64,000 bases of DNA from Lachnospiraceae bacterium (lineage in GTDB: Bacteria; Bacillota; Clostridia; Lachnospirales; Lachnospiraceae), in contig JAFRGQ010000038.1 of assembly GCA_017433725.1 (NCBI GenBank), positions 1-64,000 on the forward strand, in the 5' to 3' direction. The translations under genes were made by a program, and so were the position numbers. The notes beneath the pieces were generated by a model. That model was not told where the DNA came from. It worked only from the letters and a program-made list of their open reading frames with translations, and made no database searches. Shown in pieces: positions 44,888 to 53,728 of the stretch; position 1 is the first letter of the stretch, and each line of letters opens with the position of its first letter.

Positions 44888-46309
44888 TCAGTCAAATTCG
44901 ACCCCCATGTCATATCTTCTCACATGCGTTGTTACAGTCAAATCATCAGCCACCTGAATGTCCGCGACCTGCATTCTAGGCACGGCTGAATCATCACCCG
45001 TCCTGTAAATGAAATATGCGCTCGTCCTTCCGGGTGAGACAGGAGTTATCGTGAATACATCCCATGCGTAATCCACATAGTCCTCATGATAGAATGCACC
45101 TCCGTTTCCGGAGATACCGGCTACCGAAGAATCCATGACAAACGCTTCCCAGTAAGCACCTTCTACCATCTCCGCAGCTGCACCGATCATATTATTGGTA
45201 CGCACACACGAATCATATACCTCCGCAGCGCTCTCCGCCCGCTCTGCAGCCTCTTCTACCGTTACAGACGCCTGCAATTCCGGAACTCCGTCCGGGGCAG
45301 CAACGCAATCCGCAAAGGAATACCATACAAGATCAAATGTCACATGCAGGTTCTCGTCCGCATGCGCATACAGTACAAAACCCGAATCAAGTTTTTTGTG
45401 ATTTTGCGTATACTCAAGACAGTATACCGATGTTCCGGCAGAGGAAGCGGTAAATGTGAACTCCTTACGACCGGGCGCATAGACATATGTATACTCTTCC
45501 CGGCCTGCCGCGCTGCCTACACTGGCAGACATCGGCCGTATTCCGCGGCTTATCCTTCCTGATTCCTGAAAAGTCGGGATTTTTGCAGAGGTAAGCACAT
45601 ATAAATTACCGTCCTCGTCCTCATATACTTCTTCGTATTCCTCGACGTACCCTTCTTCGTAGTATTCTTCAGGGTCCTCATACCCATCATCATACTCTTC
45701 CACAACGTACTCTTCAATCACATATTCCTCAGGCTGCTCAACACTCGGCGCCTCATTATCAGGCACCTCCCGCTCGGGTTCGGGGACTCCGGTCGGAACC
45801 GCCTCTTCGGCAGCACTATCCGCACTCCTTGATTCAGCCGCGAGAACTTCACTTCTCGGAGTTTTTTTCCCGCCGTACTTCCCGCTGGTATAAGTGTAGG
45901 GAACTCTGTCGACATCGCGCTCTGTAAAGCTGAAATTCCCGTCACCGCCATTCTCCAGACAATTCCATACATACCCGCCGTTTTCATCAGTCGGCAGGAG
46001 GACGACAAGCGAATTTTCGACTCCGATGAAGGAACCTCTCTCATCAGCATAAGCATCCTGACCGGAGACAACATTTGCAAAAGACGGTCTCACATAGACC
46101 GGATCGGGAGTCGGTGTCGGCGTCGCTTCCTGAGAAGGCGTCGCAGTCGGCGTCATTGTCTCAGCCGATATATCTTCTGCTTTGTCGCTTACAGCCTCTT
46201 CCGCAGGTCCGGCTGCCGCATCCGTATTCTGAGCAGGCTCCGCTTTTCCGCATGATGCCAGTATTATCGCAAACACTGCCGCTGCAAAAATCTTTTTTCC
46301 ACGTATCAT
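44888..46309 (-). CDS. Large lipoprotein with split chagasin-like and second beta domain
   Basis: The 473-residue lipoprotein (lipobox ILASC, GGAG before the ATG at 46309) has a Thr/Pro-rich linker, then half a domain with LLPTDENGGYVW (compare ENQTTGYFW in the neighbouring protein), about 130 residues of Glu/Tyr-rich low complexity, then the other half ending FVLYAHADENLHVTFDL, which matches YLLYAHADEGDEITFSI next door. A further beta domain (about 360-470) closes the protein. I read it as a paralogue of the smaller lipoprotein with a large insertion. Confidence 0.65.
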   Translation of the reverse strand: MIRGKKIFAAAVFAIILASCGKAEPAQNTDAAAGPAEEAVSDKAEDISAETMTPTATPSQEATPTPTPDPVYVRPSFANVVSGQDAYADERGSFIGVENSLVVLLPTDENGGYVWNCLENGGDGNFSFTERDVDRVPYTYTSGKYGGKKTPRSEVLAAESRSADSAAEEAVPTGVPEPEREVPDNEAPSVEQPEEYVIEEYVVEEYDDGYEDPEEYYEEGYVEEYEEVYEDEDGNLYVLTSAKIPTFQESGRISRGIRPMSASVGSAAGREEYTYVYAPGRKEFTFTASSAGTSVYCLEYTQNHKKLDSGFVLYAHADENLHVTFDLVWYSFADCVAAPDGVPELQASVTVEEAAERAESAAEVYDSCVRTNNMIGAAAEMVEGAYWEAFVMDSSVAGISGNGGAFYHEDYVDYAWDVFTITPVSPGRTSAYFIYRTGDDSAVPRMQVADIQVADDLTVTTHVRRYDMGVEFD

Positions 46310-46343
46310 GTTGATTCTCCGCAATAAATAGGTTATTACTTCA

Positions 46344-47132
46344 TCAGTCAACTCTCGACTCAAGCATGGCATGAGTCATCTCACTCCAGCTGTACTGTGA
46401 CATGTACTCACCCCTGTACAGGCTTGTATCACTTTCTAAAAAACGATAATAATCACAGTCTATGGCGTTCGGATAAATACCCAGAGAACCATACTCCTGT
46501 ACAAGGACATCCCCGCAGCCGATCGAATCGAGTGTATTCTTCAGATCCCTACGGATCTTCTTGAAATACGATTCGTGGCTGATTCGATGACCGAATCCGC
46601 CGAAATCATCTTCCCACAGGACAGCGCTGATGGCCCGGTTGCTCATGACAGCCCCACGTCTGTCGACCAGATAAGCGAACAATTCCTTTGTTTTAGCCAT
46701 ATGGAACTGTACAGGTTTCCCTTTGTAAAATACCTCGAAGTCTCCGAATGTTCTGACCGTCAGCTTTACATTCTGTACCTCGTATCGCAGATTGGCAAGT
46801 TCCCGCTCAATCGCCTTTTCGGTAACCGGCTTCATTATATATCCACTCGCATGCATTTCAAATGCTTCTTTCATATATTCTGAATATCCGGTCGTGAAAA
46901 TAATATTTACTTTAGGATTGAGAGATATCAGTTTTTGGGCAAATGACACGCCGTCCATATCCCTCATCTTAATATCAACGAAAGCCACGTCGCAAAGGAA
47001 CCTCTCTGCGTATTCCAGAGCTTCCCCCGCAAGTCTGAATCCTCTGACCTCGGCCTCGGGTTTTACCTTTCGGATTTTGTCAACCAGACCGTTCAAAGCT
47101 ATCACTTCATCTTCCACTGCATAAATAGTCAC
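46344..47132 (-). CDS. Response regulator with SARP/OmpR-like output domain
   Basis: The 262-residue product starts at GTG (GGAGGGG upstream). The receiver domain has the acidic pocket (YAVEDEV), the phospho-acceptor Asp in CDVAFVDIKM (about 54), the Thr in IIFTTGYSEY and the Lys in GYIMKPV. The output domain (about 125-262) is a winged-helix type with LTVRTFGDFEVFYKGK and LFAYLVDRRGAVMSN, as in SARP-like regulators. No histidine kinase is adjacent. It lies inside the secreted-protein block and likely controls it. Confidence 0.85.
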   Translation of the reverse strand: MTIYAVEDEVIALNGLVDKIRKVKPEAEVRGFRLAGEALEYAERFLCDVAFVDIKMRDMDGVSFAQKLISLNPKVNIIFTTGYSEYMKEAFEMHASGYIMKPVTEKAIERELANLRYEVQNVKLTVRTFGDFEVFYKGKPVQFHMAKTKELFAYLVDRRGAVMSNRAISAVLWEDDFGGFGHRISHESYFKKIRRDLKNTLDSIGCGDVLVQEYGSLGIYPNAIDCDYYRFLESDTSLYRGEYMSQYSWSEMTHAMLESRVD

Positions 47133-47176
47133 TCGTTCCCCTCCAACTGTGTACCGTGAAGACTGATTCCTGACGC

Positions 47177-47620
47177 TCAGGCGGCCTCATCCACTTCATC
47201 CCATTGCTCGGTTTCTTCCTCTGCCGGAACCTCTTCCGCACCGCCGTCCTCAGTGTTCTCCTCACCGCCGGCGTCGTCATTTCCTTCAGGAAGGAACTCC
47301 TCCTGAGTCGGCTCTTCGGCAGGTTGATCATCGATTTCTGCTTCTGTCCAGGTATCCTGCTCGATAACTGGCGTATCCTCTTCGATATAGACTTCTTCGT
47401 ATTCCTCTGTTACGGTATCGTTTGCATTTCCATCCTGTGTATTCACTGCGGCAGGAGTCGGCGTGACAGATACGGTAAGTTTTCCGTGTCCGCTGATAAG
47501 CGATTCTCCGCCCAGGTTAATCAGCCTGCTTCTTGACAGCAGAATGATGATTGTGACCAAAGCTATAATGCTGACCGCAAAGAGGATCAGCCTGCTTGGT
47601 TTTTCTATGAAATCATGCAT
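47177..47620 (-). CDS. Single-pass membrane protein with acidic extracellular tail
   Basis: The 147 residues have a short cytoplasmic start, one membrane helix (about 10-29), a short region with VTPTPAAVN, and a tail of about 90 residues that is almost wholly Glu/Asp/Thr. The stretch EEYEEVYIEED echoes EEYEEVYEDED in the large lipoprotein 870 bp downstream. No domain is recognised. AAGGTGAG precedes the ATG. Confidence 0.68.
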   Translation of the reverse strand: MHDFIEKPSRLILFAVSIIALVTIIILLSRSRLINLGGESLISGHGKLTVSVTPTPAAVNTQDGNANDTVTEEYEEVYIEEDTPVIEQDTWTEAEIDDQPAEEPTQEEFLPEGNDDAGGEENTEDGGAEEVPAEEETEQWDEVDEAA

Positions 47621-47700
47621 CCTCTCACCTTCTTTCCTAAAACAGACATCAGATTCCTTAAATGGTGATTATAACACTCTTTCCGTGAAATGCAACCAAA

Positions 47701-49971
47701 TCAGACTCTGACAGTTCGCCTATCGGACCATGCCGAGTAATAGTATTTGGTACCTATTTTTTTGTAGCTTCTTACATACACTCTCCAGGTCTGATTAGGC
47801 GTGAGGCCCGATATGGTTTTGGACAGGCTCGAGCTTCCTCCGATCGTATAATTCTTATAGACGTCTCCTCTCCCGATCCTGACCTGATAGCCGCCGGCTG
47901 CGTCATACTTTTTCCATGTGATGCGCATGGATCCGGCAGCTCTCTTCTCCACGCCGGTCACCGTCGGTACCGCCAGGGCGATCTTATATGTCAGCTGCCG
48001 TGTCTGGCAGAAATTTCCTTTTCCTGTTATAGTGATCGTCGCAGTTCCGGGGTTGACATTATTCCTGTAAGCTACAGTGTAATCCGTTCCTGCCTTCAAT
48101 CTCGTACCGTTGAACATAACGACAGCGACCGGTTTTCTCACATGGCCTGTATAATCATATGTCGCGCTTCCGGTCTTTGCACTGACACGATCACCGGAAA
48201 TCGGATAGGCTGCAATAGTAAATGTCAGAATCTTACGATTTCCGTAGTTGCCTATTCCCGTCACTTTGACAGTTGCCGTTCCTATATTTATATTATAAGA
48301 ATAGGAAACCGTATAATCGGTCCCGGCCTTCAATGTCAGGGCTCCGTCTTTTACTGTCGGCACAGGTCGGAGTTCCTTGCCGCTGTAATAATAGCTGCTT
48401 TTTATACCCGAAATGCTGCAGGAAGAGATTGATTTACCAACCTTCTGAAATTTCATTTTATAGCGGGCAGCGTATTTCGCGGCCGGACCGTCTGAGCGAA
48501 AAGCCTTGACAATGAACGCCTGGTTCGGCTTAATATTTTCACCCGCGCCTGTCAGCTCTTCCCCCTCTGAATCTTTCCACTCCTCAAGAAGCTGTTCGGC
48601 ATCATAAGGCGTGATTTCTTCCCCCGAGATTTCCACCTGTGACGCGCCGACAAGACTTTCAGTTTCCCATCCCCATGCACAGCCTATTGCACCGTCCTCT
48701 ATCGCAGTAACACTGTTAGGGATCGTTATTGTAGAGATCTTAGGACAATTTGCAAACGCGATTCTGCCTATCCTGACTAACCCCTCCCGCAGTGTAACTT
48801 TCGATAACTCCGGGCAGTCATGAAAAGCACCGACTCCGATCGACTCGCATGAAGCGGGTATGCTGAGTGCAGCAGGCTCCGTAAAGGCAAATGCATAGTT
48901 CCCGATCGTCTTTACACTTCCCAGACCGATCGATGCAAGTGCATCGCACTGTACAAATGCATACATTTCCACCGTTTTAACACTCGCAGGCAGACTGATT
49001 GACGCAAGTCTGTCACAGAAAGCGAAAGCATACATTCCGATTCGCTCAACCTTGCTGCCGAGTTTTACTTTCTCAAGCCTGCTGCAGTCGAAAAAGGCGT
49101 CATCACCGATCAATGTGACCGAATCCGGGATCCGGACCGCTGTGAGCGAGTTACACAACGAGAAGGCCCCCTCACCGATCGTCTTCAGGTTCGGGCAGCT
49201 TCCGAGATTCACGACCTGGAGGCTTTCGCAGCCGTAAAAACACTTTTTCCCCAGAGAGGTAAGAGTCGCCGGCAGCGCTACACTGGTGACCGGTTTTTGT
49301 CGGAATGCCTCCTCCCCGATGGAGACGACCGTCTTACCGCTGATGGCGGACGGAACCGTGACTTTTGCAGCGGTCCCGTTATAGCCGGTCACACAGATGC
49401 CGCCGGTCACGCTCACATATCTGAATTCGGATGCACCGACAATTTCTTCCGAGGCCGATTCATCCGCAAGAAGTTCCGCTTCGCTCTCGTCACGCACCAT
49501 TTCCTGTCCCAAGGCATCTTCTTCCGGCAGGTTGGCGTTCGAAGAAGGATCTTCTGCTGCCCCATCAGATGTTGCATTACCCCCTGACGCATCAGTCGTT
49601 GCAGCATTTCCGGACGCATCAGTTATTGCATCTTCTGCCTCTGCAGGTATTGTATCTTCCCCTGCTACAGCATCAGACTTTGCAGTATCCCCTGCTGCAT
49701 CAGCCCATGCATTCTCCTTTGCCGCTGCACCGGGCATTGCATCTCCCTCTGCCGCTGCATCAGTCCACGCATTCTCCTTTGCCGCCGCACCGGACTTTGC
49801 ATTCTCCCCTGCCGCATACGTCAGTTCTGCATTCGCTTCAATCGAAGCTTCCACTCCATACCCGCTGCCGGCAGCGCTGACACTGACCGGTGCAAGGAGC
49901 CCCAGTGCGCAGGCACAGGCGGTCACTGTCGTAATAAGCAGTCTAATTCCTCTGTTATTCATCTTATTCAT
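47701..49971 (-). CDS. Secreted leucine-rich-repeat (BspA-like) surface protein
   Basis: The 756-residue product has a Sec signal peptide (to about 34), an Ala-rich imperfect repeat region (about 45-150; units such as AAAKENAWTDAA), about nine LRR_5-type repeats (about 185-415, pattern TIGEGAFSLCNSLTAVRIP), two beta repeats of the SGKELRPVPTVKDG type (about 500-650) and a C-terminal fibronectin-III-like domain (about 660-756). BspA-like LRR proteins bind host or matrix ligands. There is no LPXTG anchor. AAGGGG precedes the ATG. Confidence 0.86.
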   Translation of the reverse strand: MNKMNNRGIRLLITTVTACACALGLLAPVSVSAAGSGYGVEASIEANAELTYAAGENAKSGAAAKENAWTDAAAEGDAMPGAAAKENAWADAAGDTAKSDAVAGEDTIPAEAEDAITDASGNAATTDASGGNATSDGAAEDPSSNANLPEEDALGQEMVRDESEAELLADESASEEIVGASEFRYVSVTGGICVTGYNGTAAKVTVPSAISGKTVVSIGEEAFRQKPVTSVALPATLTSLGKKCFYGCESLQVVNLGSCPNLKTIGEGAFSLCNSLTAVRIPDSVTLIGDDAFFDCSRLEKVKLGSKVERIGMYAFAFCDRLASISLPASVKTVEMYAFVQCDALASIGLGSVKTIGNYAFAFTEPAALSIPASCESIGVGAFHDCPELSKVTLREGLVRIGRIAFANCPKISTITIPNSVTAIEDGAIGCAWGWETESLVGASQVEISGEEITPYDAEQLLEEWKDSEGEELTGAGENIKPNQAFIVKAFRSDGPAAKYAARYKMKFQKVGKSISSCSISGIKSSYYYSGKELRPVPTVKDGALTLKAGTDYTVSYSYNINIGTATVKVTGIGNYGNRKILTFTIAAYPISGDRVSAKTGSATYDYTGHVRKPVAVVMFNGTRLKAGTDYTVAYRNNVNPGTATITITGKGNFCQTRQLTYKIALAVPTVTGVEKRAAGSMRITWKKYDAAGGYQVRIGRGDVYKNYTIGGSSSLSKTISGLTPNQTWRVYVRSYKKIGTKYYYSAWSDRRTVRV

Positions 49972-50037
49972 AGCCGGTCCCCTTTCGTTCTCTGTTTTTC
50001 ACAAGGCGCTTCAACCCCTGTAACCAATTGTGATTAA

Positions 50038-50243
50038 CTAAAATTTCCCGCTTGATCTTCAAGGCAAGCTGAAATCGAAATAATTGCTTAAGCAGGGCGT
50101 CGTCGAGCGGCCGGTACTTTAAAAATTCGAGCCTTAGCGATGAATTTTTATTAGTACCGCTGCCAGCCAGACCGAGCGGGAGCGTCCCTGCATAGCAATA
50201 TTTCGATGAGGCGCGCAAGACACTGTAGTGTGGGAGATTTTAG
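50038..50243 (+). repeat. Structured intergenic element R1
   Basis: The outer stem CTAAAATTTCCCGC (50038-50051) pairs with GTGTGGGAGATTTTAG (50228-50243), allowing G-T pairs. Inside are CGAAAT-ATTGCT/AGCAATATTTCG, GCAGGG/CCCTGC, GCGGC-GGTACT/AGTACC-GCTGC, AAAAATTC/GAATTTTT, and a small hairpin GC-GGGA-GC with a GNRA loop. The core GTCGTCGAGCGGCCGG is shared with R2 and R3. There is no open frame. It lies between the sugar-transferase and LRR genes. Confidence 0.7.
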
Positions 50244-50253
50244 TAAATAACAC

Positions 50254-50473
50254 AGACTTCTCACTCCACTTGCAACATTTTACATGCTGTCGAAACCATA
50301 AATAATGCAATCGGAGCGGCGTCGTCGAGCGGCCGGTACTTTGAATTTTCAAGTGTCAACGCAGAAAATTCATTAGTACCGCTGCCAGCGAGACCGAGCG
50401 AAAGCGTCCCGACGATGCATTATTTAATGGTAAGACAGCCTTGCAATCTTTTTATCTGCATAGTGAGAAGTCT
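50254..50473 (+). repeat. Structured intergenic element R2
   Basis: The outer stem AGACTTCTCACT (50254-50265) pairs perfectly with AGTGAGAAGTCT (50462-50473). The inner 154 bp (50286-50439) is bounded by GCTGTC/GACAGC, then CCAT/ATGG and ATAATGCA/TGCATTAT, GCGTCGTCG/CGACGATGC, GGTACT/AGTACC, GAATTTTC/GAAAATTC and a GC-GAAA-GC hairpin. By hand alignment, 145 of these 154 positions match the reverse complement of 61034-61187. It is 10 bp from R1, in the same orientation. Confidence 0.78.
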
Positions 50474-50534
50474 ACCCCTCAACGCAAAAGGGGACCGCCG
50501 CACCCCATGCGACTGCCCCCTTGCCATACTTCGC

Positions 50535-52130
50535 TCACTGTCCCTTCATCTGCACTACCGCAACAATCGTCTTCCACAAAATCACAATGTCGTTTCCGAT
50601 AGACCACTCTTTCATATACTGCAGATCAAGCGCAACCACTTCCTCAAAATCTGTAATTTCCGACCTTCCGCTGATCTGCCATAATCCTGTGATCCCCGGC
50701 TTTACCGCAAGCCTTGCCCTGTGATGTGCTTCATATTGTTTCCACTCATCCACCGTCGGCGGTCTCGTTCCGACCAGGCTCATATCCCCTTTCAGAACAT
50801 TCCAGAACTGCGGAAACTCGTCGATGGAAGACTTGCGGATGAACCATCCTATACCGTGCCTCGTTCCGTCAGGACCGGATCCTATGATGCGGGGATCATC
50901 TTTCATCTTGAACATAAGCCCCTGCATCTGATTCTGTTCCATGAGATCCGCTTTTCTCTCTTCCGCATCCATATACATGCTTCTGAACTTATAGAGCCTG
51001 AATCTCTTTCCGTTCTTTCCGACACGTTCCTGGGAAAAAAAGATAGGACCCGGATCCTTGATATAGATAATCGGACCGATTGTCACGGTAAATATAGCGC
51101 ACAGGATCAGACCGATAACGGATCCCACAATATCCATCATGCGCTTTATGAAAAGCTGCTTTGTGGTCGCGACTCTGATTGCGTTGGTCAGGACAACATA
51201 TCCGCCGATTTTCTCGACCGCCAGCGTCTGTCCCATTTTTTCAAGCGTCGACAGATTCGTATGCGTCGTGATACCCATTTCAAGGCATCCGTCTATGAAC
51301 TCCTGCGGCACATCATAATCTTTTGAAACATGGATGAACACTCCGTCCACCCAGCGATTCTGCATAAAGTTAAAAATGTCATTGAAGGTACATACGACCG
51401 GTATACCTGCTATCTCATAGGCATCGTCCGAAATCATCTCCTTTTCGCTGCCGTCAACTACCGGTATCTCCGTATCTGTACCGGACAGAATAACATTGTT
51501 GTCGACGTCCTCAGCACGGATGCCCGCGCCTTCCACGACAGCTCCGCCTATTCCGTCGTTCACAATTTTCCGGGCGGCGTATGCGTTTGCATAACTGTCC
51601 GTATCGATCAGAATTACGCCTTTGATTTCGTATTCGTTATAAAGGTCGCTTTTCATTTTATCGACGACCTTTTCTGCAATATCGGAAGATGTCAGAATAA
51701 GAAGCGCCCTTTTTTCGTTATTATGCTCACGAAGATACTTTTTCAGTAAAGTCCTGAGAAAATAATCGGCGGGGATCGTAATCAGTGTCACAAATATAAA
51801 GACTGTCCTTGAAAATGCAGGACCGTAACCGCTAAAGTACAGGTAGATACTCATAAAAGCAATGACCATCAGGACCTGAGTAGTAACTTTTTTGAACTCT
51901 GTAAAATTATCCCGCCTCAGTATCCCGGAATATGCTTCCATAAAGAAGGCTATCGCTATACTTGAAAGGCCCATAACAAGGCCTACATTAAAATATATAT
52001 TGCCATATGCGTGAAATTTTAATCCGTTGCGGATAAAATGCGAAACATAAAAACATGTCTCATACACGAGTAAATCGAGCAATATGAAGTCCCAGTGCTT
52101 CAGCCACGAAGACTTTCTCCCTGAATACAT
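50535..52130 (-). CDS. Polyprenyl-phosphate sugar-1-phosphate transferase
   Basis: This enzyme class loads the first sugar phosphate onto undecaprenyl phosphate for exopolysaccharide. The 531 residues have four to five N-terminal membrane helices, a nucleotide-binding-like middle domain (about 140-310) and the C-terminal catalytic domain: KRMMDIVGSVIG, QERVGKNGKRFRLYKFRSM, RKSSIDEFPQFWNVLKGDM, VGTRPP and KPGITGLWQISGR. It is the most upstream gene of the minus-strand envelope block that ends with glmS. The sugar it transfers cannot be read from sequence. Confidence 0.92.
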   Translation of the reverse strand: MYSGRKSSWLKHWDFILLDLLVYETCFYVSHFIRNGLKFHAYGNIYFNVGLVMGLSSIAIAFFMEAYSGILRRDNFTEFKKVTTQVLMVIAFMSIYLYFSGYGPAFSRTVFIFVTLITIPADYFLRTLLKKYLREHNNEKRALLILTSSDIAEKVVDKMKSDLYNEYEIKGVILIDTDSYANAYAARKIVNDGIGGAVVEGAGIRAEDVDNNVILSGTDTEIPVVDGSEKEMISDDAYEIAGIPVVCTFNDIFNFMQNRWVDGVFIHVSKDYDVPQEFIDGCLEMGITTHTNLSTLEKMGQTLAVEKIGGYVVLTNAIRVATTKQLFIKRMMDIVGSVIGLILCAIFTVTIGPIIYIKDPGPIFFSQERVGKNGKRFRLYKFRSMYMDAEERKADLMEQNQMQGLMFKMKDDPRIIGSGPDGTRHGIGWFIRKSSIDEFPQFWNVLKGDMSLVGTRPPTVDEWKQYEAHHRARLAVKPGITGLWQISGRSEITDFEEVVALDLQYMKEWSIGNDIVILWKTIVAVVQMKGQ

Positions 52131-52310
52131 AAGGAATCTACCTCTCGTTTGATATGTTTTTTAACTATAGCAGAAACATCGATTTCTTTCAATCATCTGC
52201 AATAGTTTTATAACATTTCTGTCATTTTTTCGAACGCCTCTGTTTCACATCTGTCTTGCATAGCAAAATTGCTGTATCCTGATATTTTACGAGCAGCCGA
52301 AATTAACAAA

Positions 52311-52340
52311 TTGACTGTTCCACCTATTTATCCTTAAAAT
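52311..52340 (+). promoter_or_regulatory. Candidate glgC promoter
   Basis: TTGACT (52311-52316) and TAAAAT (52335-52340) are 18 bp apart, giving a leader of about 240 nt. A second weak choice, TACAAT at 52399-52404, would still include the three leader hairpins. The DNA from 52131 to 52310 shows nothing else I can support. Confidence 0.5.
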
Positions 52341-52418
52341 ATCTATAAAAAAATGCACAAATTCGCTATTTTATTTACTCAAATTCTTCACAATATGCTA
52401 CAATACATTTAACGTGAT

Positions 52419-52527
52419 AAATCTGTCATGGGAATGCCCTGATTGGCAGATTTCTGTCTGCCCGAACGCCGTTCCACGCGGCAGGCAGTTTGGACGGACA
52501 CGGAGTTTTCGCTAACGATTCCGTGTC
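52419..52527 (+). promoter_or_regulatory. Three-hairpin leader of glgC-glgD
   Basis: Three stems follow each other: AAATCTGTCA (52419-52428)/TGGCAGATTT (52444-52453) with an inner GGG/CCC; CTGTCTGCC (52454-52462)/GGCAGGCAG (52480-52488); and GACACGGA (52497-52504)/TCCGTGTC (52520-52527). Stems 1 and 2 abut. I recognise no known riboswitch class and see no terminator T run, so control would more likely be of translation or mRNA stability. Confidence 0.55.
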
Positions 52528-52587
52528 TGCAGTCACAGACCAGGCTTTTATTATTCACAAATATAAAAGAAAGAGAGGTTTCACATT

Positions 52588-53712
52588 ATGCAAAACTCAA
52601 TGTTAGCAATGATTCTGGCCGGTGGACGTGGTAGCCGTCTGAAAGACCTTACCAACAAGGTTGCCAAGCCAGCAGTTTCATACGGTGGAAAGTACCGTAT
52701 CGTTGACTTCCCGCTTTCCAACTGCGCGAACAGCGGAATCGACGTTGTCGGCGTTCTTACACAGTATGAGTCAGTTGAGCTTAACAGCTATGTTGCTCAG
52801 TCAGGCAACTGGGGTCTCGACAGCCGTGACAGCGGCGTCTATGTTCTTACACCGCGTGAAAAAGCTGATGCAGATCTCGATGTATATCGCGGAACAGCTG
52901 ATGCTATTTCCCAGAACATTGACTTCATCGACAAGTATGATCCGGAATATCTTCTTGTTCTCTCCGGTGACCACATTTACAAGATGAACTATGACAAGAT
53001 GCTGGATTACCACAAAGCAAAAGGCGCTGATGCAACAATCGCTGTCCGCGAGGTACCGTGGAAAGAAGCTCCGCGTTTCGGTATCATGAATACAGACGAA
53101 GACCTCAACATCGTTGAATTCGAAGAGAAGCCGAAGCAGCCGAAGAGCAACCTTGCTTCCATGGGTATTTACATGTTCACCTGGAAGAAACTTCGCGCTA
53201 TCCTTGTTGAAGATATGGTAAATCCGGATTCCAGCCACGACTTCGGTAACGATGTCATCCCCGCTTACCTTGCACAGGGCGACAAGCTCGTTGCTTACAG
53301 ATTCAGCGGATACTGGAAAGATGTAGGAACAATTGATTCCCTCTGGGAAGCTAACATGGATCTTCTTGACAAGAAGAACGAGCTTGATCTCGGCGACACC
53401 ACATGGAAGATCTACACGGATGATGCCCCGGCTCTTCCGCAGTACATCGGACCGGATGCTTGTGTCAGCAATGCTTACATCACCCAGGGCGTCGAGGTAG
53501 AAGGCGAAGTTACCAACTCCGTCCTCTTCACGAACTCCAAAGTTGCTGCAGGCGCTAAGATCATTGATACTGTCCTTATGCCGGGCGCTGTTGTCGAAGA
53601 AGGCGCTGTTGTCACTCGTGCACTCGTTGCAGATGGCGTCAAGATCGGTAAGAACGCTGTTGTCGGTTCCGCAGACAGCGATGAGATCGTACTTGTTGCA
53701 AAAAATGTGTAA
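52588..53712 (+). CDS. glgC: Glucose-1-phosphate adenylyltransferase
   Basis: GlgC makes ADP-glucose for glycogen. The 374 residues show the nucleotide-binding [15 protein letters not shown], the [19 protein letters not shown] region, the catalytic-site [24 protein letters not shown] and [17 protein letters not shown], and a C-terminal left-handed helix domain. GAGAGG precedes the ATG at 52588. It lies 16 bp ahead of glgD, with which it probably forms the active enzyme. Confidence 0.97.
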   Translation: MQNSMLAMILAGGRGSRLKDLTNKVAKPAVSYGGKYRIVDFPLSNCANSGIDVVGVLTQYESVELNSYVAQSGNWGLDSRDSGVYVLTPREKADADLDVYRGTADAISQNIDFIDKYDPEYLLVLSGDHIYKMNYDKMLDYHKAKGADATIAVREVPWKEAPRFGIMNTDEDLNIVEFEEKPKQPKSNLASMGIYMFTWKKLRAILVEDMVNPDSSHDFGNDVIPAYLAQGDKLVAYRFSGYWKDVGTIDSLWEANMDLLDKKNELDLGDTTWKIYTDDAPALPQYIGPDACVSNAYITQGVEVEGEVTNSVLFTNSKVAAGAKIIDTVLMPGAVVEEGAVVTRALVADGVKIGKNAVVGSADSDEIVLVAKNV

Positions 53713-53728
53713 AGGGGGATGAAATAAG

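Noticed and set aside
49397..50023. Plus-strand frames opposite the alanine-rich part of the LRR protein
   Set aside because: Low-complexity DNA keeps several frames open at once. The minus-strand frame has a signal peptide and LRRs, so these are by-products.
50038..50473. Possible CRISPR array
   Set aside because: There are only two long, diverged units with internal dyads and no regular short repeats or spacers, and no cas genes in the window.
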